A stretch of DNA of 64,000 nucleotides from Pseudoclavibacter sp. RFBB5 (GCF_002931555.1 NZ_PSTZ01000007.1:868001-932000), one strand, 5' to 3'; shown: positions 1 through 9,310, numbered from the stretch's first letter. The notes: a model not told the origin generated them from the sequence alone. Numbers and translations are program-made.

Positions 1-246
1 CCGCAGCACGGCGGCAGAGGCCGTGTTGCAGGCGATCACAAGCATCTTCACGTCCTGCTCGACAAGCTCGTCGAGGATCGCGAGCGACAGGCGCCGGACG
101 TCGGCGATCGGCTTCGGTCCGTACGGCGTGTGCTCGGTGTCACCGACGTAGAGGAGCGACTCCCCCGGCAGCTGCGCCCGGATCTCCCTCGCCACCGTCA
201 GCCCGCCGACACCAGAGTCAAATACGCCGATCGGTGCCTCGCTCAT
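1..246 (-). CDS. murI: glutamate racemase, N-terminal part (cut by window edge)
   Basis: The 82 visible codons read from an ATG at 246 and run off the window. They start [19 protein letters not shown] and contain a [13 protein letters not shown] segment and the catalytic cysteine motif ACNTAS, all diagnostic of glutamate racemase. The enzyme makes D-glutamate for peptidoglycan in the cytoplasm. It is divergent from pncB. A TAGACT hexamer 8 nt upstream of the ATG suggests a leaderless or nearly leaderless transcript. The second catalytic cysteine lies outside the window. Confidence 0.95.
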   Translation of the reverse strand, partial: MSEAPIGVFDSGVGGLTVAREIRAQLPGESLLYVGDTEHTPYGPKPIADVRRLSLAILDELVEQDVKMLVIACNTASAAVLR

Positions 247-254
247 GGGTGCCG

Positions 255-260
255 AGTCTA
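255..260 (-). promoter_or_regulatory. -10 hexamer of murI (TAGACT)
   Basis: TAGACT on the minus strand, 8 nt before the murI ATG; no Shine-Dalgarno sequence fits between. Confidence 0.55.
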
Positions 261-324
261 CTCCCAGGCACCTTCGAGCGTGGATGCGCGCGCCGAGATC
301 CCGTGCGCTCCCCACGGTGGGGCC

Positions 325-330
325 TAGGCT
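325..330 (+). promoter_or_regulatory. -10 hexamer of pncB (TAGGCT), leaderless type
   Basis: TAGGCT followed by 6 nt (ggggcg) and the GTG start at 337. This spacing puts the transcription start on or next to the start codon. Confidence 0.65.
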
Positions 331-336
331 GGGGCG

Positions 337-1677
337 GTGACTTCCGAACGCCCGTCCACCGGCTTCCTCACCGACCAGTACGAGTTCACGATGATCGATG
401 CCGCGATCCACGCGGGCACCGCCGATCGTGACAGCGTCTTCGAGCTCTTCGGGAGGCGACTGCCGAGCGGACGCCGCTACGGGGTCGTGGCGGGGGTGGG
501 CCGCGCGCTCGAGCTGCTGCGCGACTTCCGCTTCGGTGACGCGGAGCTCGAGCACCTGCGTGCGCACTCCGTCGTCTCGCCCGAGACCCTCGACTGGCTC
601 GCGAACTACCGGTTCTCCGGCACGATCCGCGGCTACCGCGAAGGCGAGATCTACTTCCCCGGCTCCCCCATCCTCGAGGTCCGGTCGAGCTTCGCCGAGG
701 GTGTCATCCTCGAGACGCTGCTGCTCAGCATCTACAACTACGACTGCGCCGTCGCCTCCGCCGCAGCACGCATGGTCTCGGTCGCCCGCGGACGCCCGCT
801 CGCCGAGATGGGATCACGCCGCACGGGCGAGCGCTCGGCCGTCGCCGCGGCGCGCGCCGCCTACATCGCGGGCTTCAAGGCGACGAGCAACCTCGAGGCG
901 GGCCGCAGCTGGGGCGTCCCGACGATGGGAACCGCCGCGCACTCCTTCACGCTCCTGCACGACTCCGAGCGCGAGGCATTCGCCTCGCAGGTCGCGACGC
1001 TCGGCGCAGGCACGACCCTCCTCGTCGACACGTACGACGTCCGGGAAGGAGTCCGGCTCGCCGTGGAGGTCGCGGGGCGCGAGCTCGGCGGCGTCCGCCT
1101 CGACTCCGGCGACCTCCCCACACTCGTCGCGGAGGTGCGCGCGCAGCTCGACGAGCTCGGCAACACCGAGACGAGCATCACGGTCACCAACGACCTCGAC
1201 GAGTTCGCCATCGCCGGCCTCGGCGCGAGCCCGGTCGACTCCTTCGGGGTCGGCACGAGCGTCGTCACCGGCTCCGGCGCCGTCGCCTCCGGCATGGTCT
1301 ACAAGCTCGTCGCCCGCCGCGGTGAAGACGGCGACTGGGTCTCCGTCGCGAAGCGCTCCGCTGGCAAGGCGAGCGTCGGCGGCGAGAAGTTCCCCGTCCG
1401 CCGCCGCGACGAGCACGGCGTGGCGGCAGCCGAGGTCGTCGGCATCGGCGCACCACCCGTCTCCGACAAGAGCGACAGGTCCCTGCTCGTCGACCTCGTC
1501 GTCGACGGCGTCATCAACGATGAATTCACCGGCGAGGCCGGCGTGCAGCGCGCCCGCGAGCACCACCGAACGGCCATCGACGAGCTGCCGATCGGTGCCC
1601 TCCGCCTCCACGCCGGTGAAGCGGCGCTGCCCACCGTGTTCGTCGAGCAGGACGGCCGCGAGACCGTCTGGGTCTGA
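337..1677 (+). CDS. pncB: nicotinate phosphoribosyltransferase
   Basis: 446 aa. Converts nicotinate and PRPP to nicotinate mononucleotide in the NAD salvage (Preiss-Handler) pathway, with ATP hydrolysis. The N-terminus [14 protein letters not shown], the GSRRTG segment (about 159-164) and GTAAHSFT with the phospho-acceptor histidine H202 are family hallmarks; GVRLDSGDL further on contributes to the substrate site. Length is normal for the actinobacterial form. The GTG start is chosen because the -10 hexamer sits 6 nt upstream. It stands alone between divergent murI and a strong terminator. Confidence 0.96.
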   Translation: MTSERPSTGFLTDQYEFTMIDAAIHAGTADRDSVFELFGRRLPSGRRYGVVAGVGRALELLRDFRFGDAELEHLRAHSVVSPETLDWLANYRFSGTIRGYREGEIYFPGSPILEVRSSFAEGVILETLLLSIYNYDCAVASAAARMVSVARGRPLAEMGSRRTGERSAVAAARAAYIAGFKATSNLEAGRSWGVPTMGTAAHSFTLLHDSEREAFASQVATLGAGTTLLVDTYDVREGVRLAVEVAGRELGGVRLDSGDLPTLVAEVRAQLDELGNTETSITVTNDLDEFAIAGLGASPVDSFGVGTSVVTGSGAVASGMVYKLVARRGEDGDWVSVAKRSAGKASVGGEKFPVRRRDEHGVAAAEVVGIGAPPVSDKSDRSLLVDLVVDGVINDEFTGEAGVQRAREHHRTAIDELPIGALRLHAGEAALPTVFVEQDGRETVWV

Positions 1678-1695
1678 TTCCAGCCACGCCACCAC

Positions 1696-1738
1696 GCACA
1701 ACGGCCGCGACCCGTCTCCGGGTTCGCGGCCGTTGTGC
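1696..1738. terminator. bidirectional terminator between pncB and the DUF3039 gene
   Basis: 14-bp perfect stem GCACAACGGCCGCG / CGCGGCCGTTGTGC with an inner CCCG/CGGG pairing, placed between two convergent genes. No long T tract on either side. Confidence 0.8.
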
Positions 1739-1772
1739 ATCCGGCAGAAGCCGACGACACCGGTGAGGGTTC

Positions 1773-2063
1773 TCAGCCCTTCATCTTCTCGTACACGGCC
1801 TTGCAGTTCGGGCAGACCGGGAAGCGGTCGGGGTTGCTGTTCGGCAGCCATTTCTTCCCGCACAGCGCGCGCACGGGCTTTCCCGTCACTGCCGACTCGA
1901 GGATCTTCTCCTTGCGCACGTAGTGCGAGAACTTGTCGTGGTCGCCGGGGTCGTCGGTCTGCTCCTCGTTGAGGAGCTTCTCGAGCTCGCGGTCGAGGAT
2001 CGCCGTGCCGCCGCCGGTCTCGTCTGGCCCACCCGGGCCGGTTGGGGTGCTGGAGAACGTCAT
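1773..2063 (-). CDS. DUF3039 family protein
   Basis: 96 aa, actinobacterial DUF3039 family, function unknown. The C-terminal half carries CGKKWLPNSNPDRFPVCPNCK, with cysteines arranged as CxnCPNC that could bind a metal; the preceding HYVRKEKILES segment is typical of the family. Start chosen at ATG 2063 because TAAGAT lies 7 nt before it; the in-frame ATG at 2072 would fall inside that hexamer. No Shine-Dalgarno sequence. Monocistronic, convergent with pncB. Confidence 0.88.
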   Translation of the reverse strand: MTFSSTPTGPGGPDETGGGTAILDRELEKLLNEEQTDDPGDHDKFSHYVRKEKILESAVTGKPVRALCGKKWLPNSNPDRFPVCPNCKAVYEKMKG

Positions 2064-2070
2064 GCCGAAC

Positions 2071-2076
2071 ATCTTA
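2071..2076 (-). promoter_or_regulatory. -10 hexamer of the DUF3039 gene (TAAGAT)
   Basis: TAAGAT on the minus strand, 7 nt upstream of ATG 2063; decides the start over the ATG at 2072. Confidence 0.6.
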
Positions 2077-2088
2077 GAGCGCAAAACG

Positions 2089-2123
2089 GAGGCGTCACCG
2101 GATGCACGACCCGGTGACGCCTC
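2089..2123 (-). terminator. terminator of the ABC transporter operon
   Basis: 13-bp perfect stem GAGGCGTCACCGG / CCGGTGACGCCTC with a 9-nt loop, 19 nt after the permease stop. Confidence 0.8.
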
Positions 2124-2141
2124 TCGAAGAACAGCCGAGGT

Positions 2142-3713
2142 CTACGCGCTCTGCGCGAAGGCCATGATCTCGCTCGAACGACGCTCGAACTGGCGAGCTC
2201 CTGCCAGCAGGCCGACGAGCAGCACGAGGAGCCCGACGACAAGACCCCAGCCGAGAGCCACGAAGTTCCACCACGACTCGCCGCCGTTGAGCGCCACGAG
2301 GCCCGCGTAGACGGCGGGGCCCATGAGCAGGATCGCGATGAAGCCAGTCGTCGGGTGCCAGAACACGCCGGACCCCCAGGAGCGGACCGGCTGGCTGAAC
2401 GGCGAGTCGCCCGGGCGCGCCACCGGATACGGGTGCAGCACGCTGCCGATGCTCGAGAACCCGGTCGCCGAGAACAGCAGACCGAGCGAGAGCCCGACGA
2501 GCGCGAGGATCGTGCCCCAGTCGCCGACGATCAGCCACGTGATGACCGCACCGAGCAGAACGACGACTGAGCCGAACACCAGGGTCGGCAGGGCGCGACC
2601 GAAGCGGTCTGACAACCCCGACATGCCGCTCGTCACGTGCATCCACACCGCCGAGCCGTCGAAGGCGAGGTCGTTGTGGAGCGTCCACCCGATGAAGAAC
2701 GCCAGCAGCGGCAGCGGCAGGAGCGCGAGATGCCTCGGCTCGACGCCGACGACAGCGAGCGGGATGAGCGCGAGAAGCGGGATGAGGATGATCGAGACGT
2801 TCACGACGACGTACCGTGGGTCGCGCATCCAGTACGTGACCGTGCGGGCGGCGACGACGAGGGCCGGCGACCGACCGAACGCACCGAACACGCCGAGGTC
2901 GACCAGCTCGGTCTCGTCACCGCCGAGCGCCGCCGACGCGACCCGACCGGCGATGACCTGCCAGAGGACGAGCAGGACGAGGAGGGTCGCGGCTCCGATG
3001 CCGAGCTGCGCGAACGCGAGCTGCAGGTCTCCCCCGGCGGCGCTGGCCGCGGCGGCCCACGGTGCGGCGATCGGGGACAGCGAGAGCACCTCGAGCGCGG
3101 CGCTGATCGCCTCGTGCTGACCGAGCTGCCAGTCGACGGATACGGCCACGAAGACGAGCGGCGAGGCGAGCAGGAGCAGCACCAGGACGAGGGCGGCGCG
3201 AGCATCGCTGACAAGCCGTCTGGCCCGCAGATCCTCGCCCACGAGCCCAGCCAGGCGGGAGAGCACGACCAGCGTCGCGAGCACCACTGCAGACCCGACC
3301 ACGCCGACCAGGAGCGCCGTGCCAGCACTCGCCCACAGCAGCAGACCCGCGAGGAGGACGATGGTGATCGCGAACGACGGCACGCTCACGAAGGCGGTCC
3401 CGAGAGCGAGCCACGCAGAACGTCGGGGCGAGAAGCCCATGACGGTCAGCGACCGAGGGTCGATGGCCGCGACAGGCGTCACGAAGACGCTCACGAGGCC
3501 GGTCGCGATCGTGACGAGCGAGCCGACCATGATCGCACTCTCGCGCTTCGCCTCGATATCCGAATCCAGCATTGAGACGACCGTGAGCACCGCGAAGACC
3601 GCGAGGGCGATCGAGAGCAGCAGCGTGCCGATCCACGCCCCCCGATGCTGCGAGTCGCGTCGAGCGCCGTTGCGGATCGACTGCAGCTTCAGTTGAAGGA
3701 GATGTCCAGCCAA
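2142..3713 (-). CDS. ABC-2 type exporter, membrane subunit
   Basis: 523 aa, with about 10-12 hydrophobic segments, starting MAGHLLQLKLQSIRNG. No periplasmic domain is evident. It overlaps the ATPase gene by 25 bp, so the two form one transporter operon. The protein resembles the large permeases of actinobacterial ABC-2 exporters; the substrate cannot be read from the sequence. A segment FDGSAVWMHVTSG near residue 360 lies between membrane helices and is characteristic of this subgroup of unassigned permeases. Confidence 0.85.
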   Translation of the reverse strand: MAGHLLQLKLQSIRNGARRDSQHRGAWIGTLLLSIALAVFAVLTVVSMLDSDIEAKRESAIMVGSLVTIATGLVSVFVTPVAAIDPRSLTVMGFSPRRSAWLALGTAFVSVPSFAITIVLLAGLLLWASAGTALLVGVVGSAVVLATLVVLSRLAGLVGEDLRARRLVSDARAALVLVLLLLASPLVFVAVSVDWQLGQHEAISAALEVLSLSPIAAPWAAAASAAGGDLQLAFAQLGIGAATLLVLLVLWQVIAGRVASAALGGDETELVDLGVFGAFGRSPALVVAARTVTYWMRDPRYVVVNVSIILIPLLALIPLAVVGVEPRHLALLPLPLLAFFIGWTLHNDLAFDGSAVWMHVTSGMSGLSDRFGRALPTLVFGSVVVLLGAVITWLIVGDWGTILALVGLSLGLLFSATGFSSIGSVLHPYPVARPGDSPFSQPVRSWGSGVFWHPTTGFIAILLMGPAVYAGLVALNGGESWWNFVALGWGLVVGLLVLLVGLLAGARQFERRSSEIMAFAQSA

Positions 3714-4744
3714 TCCAGCCCCTCCATCTGTGGCGTGCCGCGGACCAGGTCGCGGAAGCGTTCTTCGAGCGTGATGTTGCCGCGCACGTCACTGACGGTG
3801 CCGGAAGCGAGCAGCTCCCCCCGCACGATCACCGCGACGTGGTCGCAGACGCGCTGGACGAGGTCCATGCTGTGGCTCGACAGCAGCACGGTGCCGCCGC
3901 GCTGCACGTACTCGAGGAGGATGTCGATGAGCTGTCCCGCCGACACCGGGTCAATCGTGTCGAACGGCTCATCGAGCACCAGGAGCTCCGGCGAGTGGAT
4001 CAGTGCCGCGGCGAGCGAGATCTTCTTCGACATGCCGGCCGAGTAGTCCACGACCAGCCGGTTCGCCGCCGATTCGAGCTCGAACGCGTGCACCAGCGAC
4101 TCCGTGCGCGCCCGCGAATCAGCAGGCGACAACCCCCGAAGGAGTCCGGAGTAGTAGAGGAGCTGCCCACCCGTGAGCTGGTCGAAGAGGCGCAGACGGT
4201 CGGGCAGGATGCCGATGTGCGGATGCGCGGCCTTCGGGTTCTTCCACACGTCGAGGCCGAGGACCTCCACGTTGCCGCTCGTGGGCTTCAGCAACCCCGT
4301 CGCCATCGACAGGGTCGTCGTCTTCCCCGCACCGTTGGGTCCGACGATGCCCGTGAAGGAGCCGCGACGAACCTCGAACGTGACATCGTTCACCGCGACA
4401 TCCGAACCGAAGCGCTTCGTGAGCCCGTTGACCGACAGGACGGTGTCGCCGAGTTCACGATCCGGAGCCTCCGTGACGCGGGTCACCGGCGTCATCGTCG
4501 AGAGCCCCTCGGCGGTCGCGGCACCCAGCACCGGGTTCCTGACGGCGGCCGGGAGGCCGGTCTCCTGCTCCGCAGTCGCCTCCTCTGCCAGTGAGGAGAC
4601 GGTCACGGTGTCGTCGACGACGATCGCCTCGACCATGATCGGCTGGGGTCGACTCGCGTCGCCCTCCGGCACGTCGGGGCTGGCAGCACTCTCGTTCACA
4701 TCGTCGGCGGTGCCATCGCCGACGTCTGAGCTCTTCGAAGACAT
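3689..4744 (-). CDS. ABC transporter ATP-binding protein with long N-terminal extension
   Basis: 351 aa. The ATPase core begins only near residue 102 and contains Walker A GPNGAGKT (135-142), a YSAGM signature (234-238, the form common in ABC-2 exporters), Walker B LLVLDEP (254-260) and the SSHSMD switch histidine. Residues 1-100 are acidic and low-complexity, with no recognisable domain. The start is supported by TACGGT 6 nt upstream of the ATG. It powers the adjoining permease; cytoplasmic face of the membrane. Confidence 0.92.
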   Translation of the reverse strand: MSSKSSDVGDGTADDVNESAASPDVPEGDASRPQPIMVEAIVVDDTVTVSSLAEEATAEQETGLPAAVRNPVLGAATAEGLSTMTPVTRVTEAPDRELGDTVLSVNGLTKRFGSDVAVNDVTFEVRRGSFTGIVGPNGAGKTTTLSMATGLLKPTSGNVEVLGLDVWKNPKAAHPHIGILPDRLRLFDQLTGGQLLYYSGLLRGLSPADSRARTESLVHAFELESAANRLVVDYSAGMSKKISLAAALIHSPELLVLDEPFDTIDPVSAGQLIDILLEYVQRGGTVLLSSHSMDLVQRVCDHVAVIVRGELLASGTVSDVRGNITLEERFRDLVRGTPQMEGLDWLDISFN

Positions 4745-4750
4745 CGCTCA

Positions 4751-4756
4751 ACCGTA
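4751..4756 (-). promoter_or_regulatory. -10 hexamer of the ABC transporter operon (TACGGT), leaderless type
   Basis: TACGGT on the minus strand with a 6-nt gap to the ATG at 4744. It supports keeping the unusual N-terminal extension in the protein. Confidence 0.6.
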
Positions 4757-4817
4757 CCAACGATCCGGCGTGGCGCGCCGCCGCGCCAGCTCCAAGCTCT
4801 CCCCAGGCGGCCCCTCA

Positions 4818-4823
4818 TACACT
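4818..4823 (+). promoter_or_regulatory. -10 hexamer of the EcsC-family gene (TACACT)
   Basis: TACACT 51 nt upstream of the GTG start; here a leader of about 45 nt with a Shine-Dalgarno site is expected. Confidence 0.45.
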
Positions 4824-4874
4824 GCTCGCGTCGCCCTCTGCAAGACCGGGGCGGTGCCACCACGAGGAGGTCAA

Positions 4875-5771
4875 GTGTCCGATTCCAGCACGCAGCGCTT
4901 CGACGACGCCGCAGACGCGACCGCCTACGCACCCCTGCCGCCCCGCGAGGAGCAGACCGGCGCGGCGCCCGGCGAACAGGACAAGATCTGGCTCGACCGC
5001 CTCATGGCCATCCAGCGACCCATCGTGGTCCGGCAGATCCGCATCCTCCGTGGCAAGTACCCGGACGCGACGCCGAGCGAGCTCATCAAGAAGATCGAGC
5101 AGCAGTACCTCAACGCGACCACCGTCAGCGGCGGTGCAGCCGGTGCCGCCGCCATGGTGCCCGGAGTCGGAACCGCCGCCTCACTAGCCGTCACCGGTGT
5201 CGAGACCGCCGGATTCCTCGAGATGACCTCGCTCTTCGGGCAGGCGGTCGCCGAGATCCACGGCCTCCCCATCTCGGATCCCGTCCGCGCACGCACCCTC
5301 ATCCAGTCGCTCATGCTCGGCAAAGCGAGCAAGAACCTCATCCAGCAGTTCGCGGGCCAAGTCTTCGGGAAAGGCCCGACCAAGCAGGTCTTCTGGGGCG
5401 AGATGGTGACGAAGAGCCTCCCCCGCGCCATGGTCGGCGAACTGTCCGGACGCATCCAGTCGATGTTCCTCAAGAGGTTCGTCGTGCGGCAGTCGGCGAG
5501 CACCGTCGGACGACTCGTCCCGTTCGGCATCGGCGCCGTCATCGGCGGAGCCGGCAACCGGATGCTCAGCAACGAGGTCGTCCGCACCGCACGCGAGGCG
5601 TTCGGCGTCGCACCTTCCAGCTTCCCCATCGAACTGCACCCCACCTACGCCGCACCCAAGGACGACACCGGAGACGACCACAAGGCGCTGACGCGCGGGC
5701 CGTTCTCCTTCTTCCGCGTCCCGCTCGCCCTCACCCTCGGGAAAGACAAGAACCAGGACTGGGAGGCCTAG
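4875..5771 (+). CDS. EcsC family protein
   Basis: 298 aa. Resembles the EcsC family (named after a Bacillus ecs-operon gene; biochemical role unknown). The centre has a glycine/alanine-rich hydrophobic stretch (GGAAGAAAMVPGVGTAASLA, about residues 87-106) and a second one near VGRLVPFGIGAVIGG (about 218-232), suggesting membrane association without classical transmembrane helices. GTG start chosen because gaggagg precedes it at ideal distance; upstream in-frame codons lie inside the ABC gene region. Its stop codon shares CTAG with the stop of the convergent protease. Confidence 0.85.
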   Translation: MSDSSTQRFDDAADATAYAPLPPREEQTGAAPGEQDKIWLDRLMAIQRPIVVRQIRILRGKYPDATPSELIKKIEQQYLNATTVSGGAAGAAAMVPGVGTAASLAVTGVETAGFLEMTSLFGQAVAEIHGLPISDPVRARTLIQSLMLGKASKNLIQQFAGQVFGKGPTKQVFWGEMVTKSLPRAMVGELSGRIQSMFLKRFVVRQSASTVGRLVPFGIGAVIGGAGNRMLSNEVVRTAREAFGVAPSSFPIELHPTYAAPKDDTGDDHKALTRGPFSFFRVPLALTLGKDKNQDWEA

Positions 5772-7084
5772 GCCGCAGCGTCGAGCGAGACCTCGACCTC
5801 GATGACCTCGCCCTGGCGGACCACCGTCAGGGTCGCATCCTCACCCGCCTCGTATACGCGCACGTGCGCGATCAGGTCGTTGGCGTTCGACACCGGGATC
5901 GTGCCGATGTACGTGACGATGTCTCCCCGACGCAGACCGGCGAGGGAGGCGGCACCGTTCTCCACGACGCTGTCCACGTAGGCGCCCACGATGCTCTGAC
6001 CGCTCGTCGCGACCGTCGCCGCGTTGCGGACCGTCGCGCCCAGCGCACCATGCGATGGCGTCTGGCCATCTGCGAGCTGCGCCGCGATCTGGACCGCATA
6101 GTTCGCCGGCAGCGCGAACCCCAGTCCGATGCTGCCGCTGGAGGCCGCCTGCCCCTGGCCGCCGGGCTTCGTGCCGGCGATCGCGACGTTGATGCCGATC
6201 ACCTCGCCCTTCGCGTTGAGCATCGCGCCACCCGAGTTTCCCGGGTTGATGGCGGCATCAGTCTGGATGACGGGCAGCTGGACGATGCTCTTGCCCGGAT
6301 CGGCCGTCGAGCTGAGCGGAGAATCGGTCGCGGCGTTCTCGTCAACCGTCGGCGGGACCGCCGCCGACGCGATCTCGATGCTGCGGTTGACCGCCGAGAC
6401 GACACCGGTCGTCGCCGTGCCAGTGAGCCCGAGCGGCGCGCCCAGCACGATCGTCGACTGCCCGACGATCAGCTGGTCGGAGTCCGCGAACCTGGCCGGC
6501 TGGAGACCGCTTGCCCCGGTCAAGCGCAGCACGGCCACATCGGCGAGCACGTCCAGTCCGACGCGGCTCGTGGTGAAGACCCGACCGTCGCTGGTCGTCG
6601 CCGTGATCTGCGCATCAGAGACCGTGCCGTCGAGCGTCACGACGTGGGCGTTGGTGATGACGAGGCCGTCGCCCGAGTACACGACCGCAGACCCGGTCTC
6701 GGTCCTGGTCGGCGTCGAGACCGTCAGCGTGACGACACTCGGAGCGGCGAACGCGATCGCGCCGCTCGCCTCCCCCGGCAGCGGAGCCGTGGGCTCGCTC
6801 GGGGACCCGAGCGGCTGCGTGAGACGCTGCGCGTCCTGGTTGGGCTCGCCGATGAGATTCGCCGTGATGAGCGCACCGCTCACACCCCCGACAACCGCAG
6901 CCACGACGGCGACGCCTGCCGCGAGCAGCAGCCCGATGCGTCGAGTCACGACGGGCGCATCGTCGTGGATGGAGTGCAGGTGGGCACCCGCGCGGTGCCG
7001 CCCATGCTCATCCTGCTGCGCAGCCTTCGTGGGCGCGTCGGCGCTCGTCGCGTCGGCGCCGGCAGGGGAAGGTGTGTCGAGCAT
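5768..7084 (-). CDS. HtrA-like membrane-anchored serine protease with PDZ domain
   Basis: 438 aa. Layout: cytoplasmic tail with several histidines (1-47), one transmembrane helix (about 48-75), trypsin-like domain with H147 (TNAHVV), D182 (LADVAVL) and S284 (NPGNSGG), then a PDZ domain (about 340-430). Complete catalytic triad. Members degrade or sense misfolded proteins outside the membrane. A TAGACT at 7132-7137 could be its -10, giving a leader of about 40 nt. Neither sigE nor rseA, which neighbour htrA in many actinobacteria, is nearby. Confidence 0.93.
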   Translation of the reverse strand: MLDTPSPAGADATSADAPTKAAQQDEHGRHRAGAHLHSIHDDAPVVTRRIGLLLAAGVAVVAAVVGGVSGALITANLIGEPNQDAQRLTQPLGSPSEPTAPLPGEASGAIAFAAPSVVTLTVSTPTRTETGSAVVYSGDGLVITNAHVVTLDGTVSDAQITATTSDGRVFTTSRVGLDVLADVAVLRLTGASGLQPARFADSDQLIVGQSTIVLGAPLGLTGTATTGVVSAVNRSIEIASAAVPPTVDENAATDSPLSSTADPGKSIVQLPVIQTDAAINPGNSGGAMLNAKGEVIGINVAIAGTKPGGQGQAASSGSIGLGFALPANYAVQIAAQLADGQTPSHGALGATVRNAATVATSGQSIVGAYVDSVVENGAASLAGLRRGDIVTYIGTIPVSNANDLIAHVRVYEAGEDATLTVVRQGEVIEVEVSLDAAA

Positions 7085-7212
7085 GTGAATCCTGACGTTC
7101 GCTCCATGCGTCGGGGCGCATCGGTGGCGCCAGTCTAGGGAGCAGGCGGAGTGGACGCTCTGGTTTCCGCGGCACGTCGCAGTTCGAGATTCGATCGTGA
7201 CTCAGCCGATGA

Positions 7213-7218
7213 CAGACT
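7213..7218 (+). promoter_or_regulatory. -10 hexamer of the aminotransferase gene (CAGACT)
   Basis: CAGACT with a 6-nt gap to ATG 7225. The ATG at 7221 is in another frame. Confidence 0.45.
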
Positions 7219-7224
7219 GGATGC

Positions 7225-8430
7225 ATGCGCAGAGATGGACCGTGGCTTCGGGCAGCCCAGGGTGCTGGCCTCCTCTCACCGAGCGGAGAGCTGCAGGGCA
7301 CCGTCTTCGGGGAGATGAGCGAACTCGCGCGGACCACCGGGTCCGTGAATCTCGGCCAGGGGTTTCCCGACTACTCGGGTCCGCAGGAGCTGCTGGACGA
7401 GGCGATCGACGCGATCTCCCGTGGTGAGAACCAGTATCCGCCGCCCAGGGGCACCGCAGATCTGCGCGCTGCCATCGCCGAGCACCAGCTCCGCTTCCGA
7501 GGGGTCTCGCTCGACCCTGACCGCGAAGTGCTGGTCACCGTCGGCGCCACCGAAGCGCTGGCGGCAACGGTGCTCGGCCTCGTCGAGCCCGGTGAGGACA
7601 TCGTCGTCCTCGAACCGCACTACGACGCCTACGGCGCCCTCGCGCACCTCGCCGACGCCCGCCTGGTGACCGTGCCCGTTCGGTGGCCGGAGTTCCAGCC
7701 GGACCACGACGAGCTCAGGCGAGCCGTCACCGACCGCACCAGACTGATCATCGTCAACACCCCGCACAACCCCACGGGCGCGGTCCTCCGCAGCGAGACG
7801 CTGCAGCTCATCGTCGAGCTCGCGGCACGCCACGACGCGATCATCGTCACCGACGAGGTGTACGAGCACCTCGTCTTCGATGGCCAGCACGTCGCAATCG
7901 CGAGCTTGCCCGGTGCCGCCTCGCGAACGCTCAGCATCGGTTCGGCGGGCAAGACCTTCAGCGTGACCGGATGGAAAGTCGGCTGGGTCACGGGGCCCGC
8001 TGTCCTGATCGACGCGGTCCTCGCCGTCAAGCAGTACCTGAGCTACGTCGGCAGTGGCCCCTTCCAACCCGCCGTCGCCGCAGGCCTGCGCCTGCCGGCG
8101 GCGCGCTTCGACCAGGAACGCGACCGCCTTCGCCACAAGCGCGACCTGCTGGTCTCCGCGCTTCGCAGTCGTGGACTCGAGACGGCGACCCCGGCCGCCG
8201 GATACTTCGCGATCGCCGACGCCGCCAGCATCGGCTACACCGACGCCACCGAGCTCTGCCGCCGCCTGCCCCGGGAGATCGGAGTGGTCGGCATCCCGGT
8301 CGCTGCCCTCTGCACCCCGGAACGGCAGGGAGACTACCGCTCGCTGGTGCGCTTCGCGTTCTGCAAGAGCGACCAGATCCTCGAAGAGGGCATACGCCGT
8401 CTCGACCGGCTCAGCGAACTTGGCCGGTAG
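7225..8430 (+). CDS. PLP-dependent class I/II aminotransferase
   Basis: 401 aa, fold type I. Motifs: NLGQGFPDY near the N-terminus, NTPHNPTG, DEVYEHLVF and the PLP lysine K243 in SAGKTFSVTGWKVGW. This combination is shared by kynurenine/methionine-type aminotransferases and by enzymes annotated as N-succinyl-DAP aminotransferase. A separate DapC is encoded at 60184, so a broad-specificity or methionine/kynurenine role seems likelier. It ends 4 nt before the convergent nitrilase gene. Confidence 0.9.
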   Translation: MRRDGPWLRAAQGAGLLSPSGELQGTVFGEMSELARTTGSVNLGQGFPDYSGPQELLDEAIDAISRGENQYPPPRGTADLRAAIAEHQLRFRGVSLDPDREVLVTVGATEALAATVLGLVEPGEDIVVLEPHYDAYGALAHLADARLVTVPVRWPEFQPDHDELRRAVTDRTRLIIVNTPHNPTGAVLRSETLQLIVELAARHDAIIVTDEVYEHLVFDGQHVAIASLPGAASRTLSIGSAGKTFSVTGWKVGWVTGPAVLIDAVLAVKQYLSYVGSGPFQPAVAAGLRLPAARFDQERDRLRHKRDLLVSALRSRGLETATPAAGYFAIADAASIGYTDATELCRRLPREIGVVGIPVAALCTPERQGDYRSLVRFAFCKSDQILEEGIRRLDRLSELGR

Positions 8431-8434
8431 AAGC

Positions 8435-9304
8435 TCACGCGATCGGCTGCACCCGGTATCGCCGCAGCTCGAGCGCCGGGTTCTGCTCGCGAACCGCATC
8501 GATCACGTCGAGCGAGACCCACCCGATGGAGACGCCCGGGTCGACACCGGCACCCGCGAGCGTCGCTCCGCGAGGATCGACGACGGCACTGTGCCCCACG
8601 CCGATCGGCGCAGGGTGGTCGGCCGCCGCGAAGTACACGGTGTTCTCGATCGCCCGCGCCGCGAGCAGCGTCTTCCAGTGGTGCTCCTTCAGCGGGCCAC
8701 GCACCCATTCGGCGGGGATGACGATGAGCTGCACGCCCGCATCCACGAGCGTCCTCGACACCTCGGGGAACCGCAGGTCGTAACAGGTCTGCAGGCCCAC
8801 CCGCACGCCGCCAACGACAAACGTCTGCGGCACCGAGATCTCACCAGGGACAACCCAGTCGCTCTCCTTCGCGCCGAACGCGTCGTACAGGTGCACCTTG
8901 CGGTACTGGGCGACGACCTCGCCGCTCGAATCGACCGCGACGAGCGTGTTGGCGAACCGGCCCGGATCCTCGGACTCGGCCACGAGGCCGGCCACGATGG
9001 CAACGCCATGCTCCACGGCGAGCGATCGCATGAGCGAGACGAACGGCCCGTCCAGACTCTGGGCCTGGCGCACGAGCTCTTCCCCGAGGTCCGGGAGGAA
9101 GAAGCTCGCGTACTCGGGCACGACGACGAGCTGCGCGCCCCGACCGGCCGCCGTGGCGACGTGCTCACGCAGCAGCCGCTCGTTCTCGACAAGGTCCGCA
9201 CCTGGCGCGTACTGCGCGACCGCGACACCGAGGATCGGACGCTTCTGCCCACCGTCAGGGGATCCGAGGGGTGCTTGGAGGGGGGTGCGAGCGTCGGAAG
9301 GCAT
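8435..9304 (-). CDS. carbon-nitrogen hydrolase (nitrilase/omega-amidase superfamily)
   Basis: 289 aa. Complete Glu-Lys-Cys catalytic triad: E64 (VVPEYASFF), K136 (YRKVHLYD), C174 (LQTCYDLRFPE). The C174 context CYDLRFPE is that of the Nit/omega-amidase branch, which hydrolyses amides such as alpha-ketoglutaramate or deaminated glutathione. Convergent pairing with an aminotransferase fits omega-amidase acting on keto-acid amide products, but that is inference. The start is supported by TAGGCT 6 nt upstream. Confidence 0.92.
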   Translation of the reverse strand: MPSDARTPLQAPLGSPDGGQKRPILGVAVAQYAPGADLVENERLLREHVATAAGRGAQLVVVPEYASFFLPDLGEELVRQAQSLDGPFVSLMRSLAVEHGVAIVAGLVAESEDPGRFANTLVAVDSSGEVVAQYRKVHLYDAFGAKESDWVVPGEISVPQTFVVGGVRVGLQTCYDLRFPEVSRTLVDAGVQLIVIPAEWVRGPLKEHHWKTLLAARAIENTVYFAAADHPAPIGVGHSAVVDPRGATLAGAGVDPGVSIGWVSLDVIDAVREQNPALELRRYRVQPIA

Positions 9305-9310
9305 GACGCG

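Noticed and set aside
398-1972. 524-aa plus-strand frame rich in Ser/Arg/Ala
   Set aside because: Shadow of pncB in the next frame; composition typical of frame-shifted GC-rich DNA.
2637-3575. 312-aa plus-strand frame rich in Glu/Arg
   Set aside because: Antisense of the ABC permease, no ribosome binding site or homology.
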